A stretch of 64,000 bases of DNA from NCBI GenBank assembly GCA_003513765.1, contig DONT01000002.1:62215-126214 (forward strand), written 5' to 3'. Under the pieces are notes generated by a model. It was not told the origin of the DNA, searched no databases, and was given only the letters and a program-made list of their open reading frames with translations. The DNA comes from Jeotgalicoccus sp. (GTDB lineage Bacteria; Bacillota; Bacilli; Staphylococcales; Salinicoccaceae). Positions 61,737-64,000 of this stretch are shown here, one piece after another (position 1 is the stretch's first letter; each line of letters starts with the position of its first letter). The translations under genes were made by a program, and so were the position numbers.

Positions 61737-61763
61737 AAACCGGAACTGTTGAGGTTCCGGTTT
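61737..61763 (-). terminator. Terminator of mqo
   Basis: A 10-bp perfect stem AAACCGGAAC / GTTCCGGTTT with a 7-nt loop and, on the minus strand, a run of seven T. Confidence 0.92.
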
Positions 61764-61768
61764 ATCTT

Positions 61769-63250
61769 TTATTTCAGTTCCAGCACTTTTGCAGTCATTG
61801 CTCTGATCTTGTACAGAAGATCACTGTCTTCAATTAATGACTGACCGTATGATGGTATCATTTCTTTTAGTTTGTTGTCCCACTTATCTATATATTCAGG
61901 GAAGCTCTGTTTGAATACTTCAAGTGCCACTGAAACAGACACTGAAGCGCCTGGTGATTCACCCAGCAGTGCAATTACGGAGTTGTCTTCAGAGCTTACG
62001 ACTTCAGTTCCAAACTGAATAAACCCTTTGCCGTGCTCCTCTGTATCTTTAATAACCTGTACCCGTTTACCTGCGATATGAATGTCCCAGTCTTCGTCTT
62101 TTGCATCAGGCACAAATTTCCTAAGTTCTTTCATTCTGTCAGCTTTACGCATCATAACCTGCTGGATTGAATATTTCACCAGCGGCAAATTTTTAATGCC
62201 TGCGGAGGCAAGCGTTAACAGATTGTCTGAAGTAATTGATTTGAACAAATCCAGATTGGAACCGTATTTCAAAAACTTCGGCCCGATTGCAGCAAATGGT
62301 CCAAACAATAAACTTTCCTGTCCTTGAATGTAGCGTCTGTCCAGATGCGGTACCGTCATCGGCGGTGTCCCGTATGGTTCTTTGCCGTACACTTTAGCAT
62401 TATGACGTCCGACGACTTCAGGATTGTTACATACTAAAAACGCACCGCTGATCGGGAAGCCTCCAATATGCTTGCTTTCTGGAATCTTCGTTTTCTGCAG
62501 CAGCGGAATTGCATGTCCGCCGGCACCAATGAAAATGTAATCTGCAGTATGATACTCGATTTTATCATCTTCAATATTGAGAATTTTAACTTCCCATTTA
62601 TTATTTTCTAGCTGTCTGAAATCTAACACTTCATGGCGGTAATAAACGGAAGTATTATTATGTTCTTTAATATTACTTGCCAATTTACGTGTTAATTCAC
62701 CGAAGTTAACGTCGGTGCCGTCATCGATTTTACTTGCAGCAACCGGTTCGTTTGATGTTCGTCCGTTCATCATTAAAGGAATCCATTCTTTAATCTTATT
62801 GTTATCTTCTGTATATTCCATATCGCGGAACATAGGATGAGGAAGCAGAGCATCATAACGCCGCTTCAGGAAGTTTACATTGTTCGTGCCCATAACAAAA
62901 CTGATGTGCGGAAGCGGACGGATAAACTCCTCGGGATTCTTTATATAATTATTTCTGACTAAATAAGACCAGAACTGTTTGGAAATTTCGAATTGCTCAT
63001 TGATTGATTTTGCTTTCTCAATATCTATCGAACCGTCTTTCTGCTCTACAGTATAGTTCAATTCACATAACGCAGCATGTCCCGTTCCTGCATTATTTGT
63101 TTCATGCGAACTTTCATTTCCTGAAACGTCCAGCCGTTCAAACAGTTTAATATTCCATCCGGGTTCTAAATTCTTCAAAAAGGAGCCGAGTGTTGTACTC
63201 ATAATTCCTGCACCGATTAATATGATGTTTTTAGAAGAGTTATTGTCCAT
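61769..63250 (-). CDS. mqo: Malate:quinone oxidoreductase
   Basis: A 493-residue peripheral-membrane FAD enzyme that oxidises malate to oxaloacetate and passes electrons to the quinone pool. The FAD motif is IILIGAGIMSTTLGSFL; ETNNAGTGHAALCELNYT and PHLDRRYIQGQESLLFGPFA are typical. It follows the UspA gene by 32 nt without a terminator and is probably co-transcribed. Typical of staphylococci, which use Mqo in the TCA cycle. Confidence 0.97.
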   Translation of the reverse strand: MDNNSSKNIILIGAGIMSTTLGSFLKNLEPGWNIKLFERLDVSGNESSHETNNAGTGHAALCELNYTVEQKDGSIDIEKAKSINEQFEISKQFWSYLVRNNYIKNPEEFIRPLPHISFVMGTNNVNFLKRRYDALLPHPMFRDMEYTEDNNKIKEWIPLMMNGRTSNEPVAASKIDDGTDVNFGELTRKLASNIKEHNNTSVYYRHEVLDFRQLENNKWEVKILNIEDDKIEYHTADYIFIGAGGHAIPLLQKTKIPESKHIGGFPISGAFLVCNNPEVVGRHNAKVYGKEPYGTPPMTVPHLDRRYIQGQESLLFGPFAAIGPKFLKYGSNLDLFKSITSDNLLTLASAGIKNLPLVKYSIQQVMMRKADRMKELRKFVPDAKDEDWDIHIAGKRVQVIKDTEEHGKGFIQFGTEVVSSEDNSVIALLGESPGASVSVSVALEVFKQSFPEYIDKWDNKLKEMIPSYGQSLIEDSDLLYKIRAMTAKVLELK

Positions 63251-63282
63251 GTTTAGCCAGCTTTCTGTTTTTTAATCTAAAA

Positions 63283-63705
63283 TTATTTTATAATCATTAC
63301 AGGGATGTTCGCGCGTTTTGCCACTTTATGTGTCACATGACCAAGGACATGTTTGATATCGCGCTTAGATCGCTTGTTGCTCATAACGATAACTTCATAT
63401 TCATTACTTTCAATTTCTTTTTTAAGTTCATTAATTACACGGCCTGTTTCAAAATAAATTTTGTAATTAAGACCATGCTCATCCAGCTGATCTGTAAAGA
63501 ACTTCATATTTTCGACTCTTTCTTTTGCTATGTCCTCAAAATGCTTGCCCTGATACTTCACATTATCCGCCATTTCATTTTCCGTTATTACATTAAAAAT
63601 CGTAATCATCGAATCTCCATTTTTATCTGTGAGTTTCACTAACTGCTCAGGTACATTCTCAAATGAATTCCCAAAATCAAATGGCACTAAAATATTTTTA
63701 TACAT
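63283..63705 (-). CDS. Universal stress protein, UspA family
   Basis: A 140-residue UspA domain starting MYKNILVPFDFGNS and ending KHVLGHVTHKVAKRANIPVMIIK. The glycine pattern for ATP binding is degenerate here (SNKRSKRDIKHVLGHVTH lacks the G-2x-G), unlike the UspA at 2.2-2.7 kb. ATG 63705 follows AAAGGAAG; the frame's GTG at 63714 overlaps that site. Co-directional with mqo. Confidence 0.88.
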   Translation of the reverse strand: MYKNILVPFDFGNSFENVPEQLVKLTDKNGDSMITIFNVITENEMADNVKYQGKHFEDIAKERVENMKFFTDQLDEHGLNYKIYFETGRVINELKKEIESNEYEVIVMSNKRSKRDIKHVLGHVTHKVAKRANIPVMIIK

Positions 63706-63892
63706 ACAGAACACTTCCTTTCATTTTTCAGTAATCATTAGTTTAATTTTAAATCTTAACCTGCTACTTTTGCAATGTAATACTCTTTTGAATTTGAAAT
63801 TTATATACCCGTTTAATACCCTGTTATAATTAAACAGTAATTATTAAATACAGAGCATGTTTAATTACAGCGAAATATTAAGGAGAAACTCT

Positions 63893-64000
63893 ATGGCCCG
63901 TTTATTTTTAAAAAATATAAAAAAACAATATAACAGCTCCAGTCCTCTCGTCGTTAAAGATTTCAGCCTGGATATAGAAGAGGGGGAGTTTATAGTCCTT
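63893..64000 (+). CDS. ABC transporter ATP-binding protein (UgpC/MsmK-like), partial
   Basis: ATG 63893 with AAGGAG 7 nt upstream opens 36 codons that run off the window: MARLFLKNIKKQYNSS ... FSLDIEEGEFIVL. This is the start of an ABC ATPase of the carbohydrate (MalK/UgpC/MsmK) type, where the Walker A would follow within ten residues. A TATAAT lies at 63825-63830. Confidence 0.75.
   Translation, partial: MARLFLKNIKKQYNSSSPLVVKDFSLDIEEGEFIVL

Noticed and set aside
1..64000. Insertion sequences, prophage or integrated element boundaries
   Set aside because: No transposase, integrase or phage gene, no tRNA target, and gene style is uniform throughout.

Overview
The window is 64 kb of ordinary low-GC Firmicute chromosome, most likely from a salt-tolerant Staphylococcaceae genus related to Jeotgalicoccus, Salinicoccus or Macrococcus. 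The reasons are an IsaB-type secreted antigen, a BsaA-type peroxidase, malate:quinone oxidoreductase, strong AGGAGG-type ribosome binding sites, and FMN and TPP riboswitches of the Bacillales kind. The genus is an inference. I saw no rRNA, tRNA, insertion sequence, prophage or CRISPR array. Genes are packed in short transcription units separated by good hairpin terminators, many of them shared by convergent genes.

Layout. 0-8 kb: a small membrane peptide, aldehyde dehydrogenase with its DUF779 partner, a SulP anion transporter with a UspA protein, a DUF6176 protein and a first orphan RND pump, then a gene remnant and a 41-nt repeat. 8.1-12.3 kb: the riboflavin operon ribD-ribE-ribBA-ribH plus a nucleoside deaminase, behind an FMN riboswitch with a clear promoter and terminator. 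12.4-20 kb: TcuA-like flavoprotein and LysR regulator, a tandem PPK2 kinase, a benzil-reductase-type SDR, glutamine synthetase, a TspO-like protein and a PPOX-fold stress protein. 20-25 kb: pterin dehydratase, a pyruvate-kinase-like protein of unusual build, GtrA, an HD hydrolase and GltS. 25.3-28.7 kb: a frameshifted pterin-synthase-like gene whose 3' end carries the promoter for a TPP riboswitch and the ykoEDC thiamine-precursor transporter. 28.7-36.9 kb: SDRs, an M50 protease with a membrane-bound XRE regulator, an IsaB homologue, a DMT exporter, AraC and TetR regulators and a glutathione peroxidase. 36.9-46.1 kb: a SwrC-type RND pump with a divergent TetR gene and a likely operator, dihydrofolate reductase, and a four-gene operon of unknown role (exported protein, two ABC-2 permeases, ATPase). 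46.3-64 kb: SDR, heme-copper-oxidase-like membrane protein, short UvrA paralogue, an Old Yellow Enzyme gene broken by one stop codon, DMT exporter, membrane-anchored MutS-like ATPase, DUF554, Nudix, alcohol dehydrogenase, a trans-sulfuration enzyme followed by an SQR-like flavoprotein, an orphan peptide-binding lipoprotein, mqo, UspA and the start of a sugar-type ABC ATPase.

The best candidates for undescribed biology are the four-gene ABC-2/exported-protein operon (41.6-46.1 kb), the XRE-membrane regulator/M50 protease pair with a 48-residue convergent peptide gene (29.7-31.4 kb), the pyruvate-kinase-like protein, the membrane MutS, a deaminase placed under FMN control, and two repeat families: a degenerate 41-nt tandem repeat at three loci and an exact TAACGC-N3-GCGTTA dyad found three times at gene 3' ends. 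Several genes are decaying (7.8, 25.3, 50.4 and 56.8 kb).
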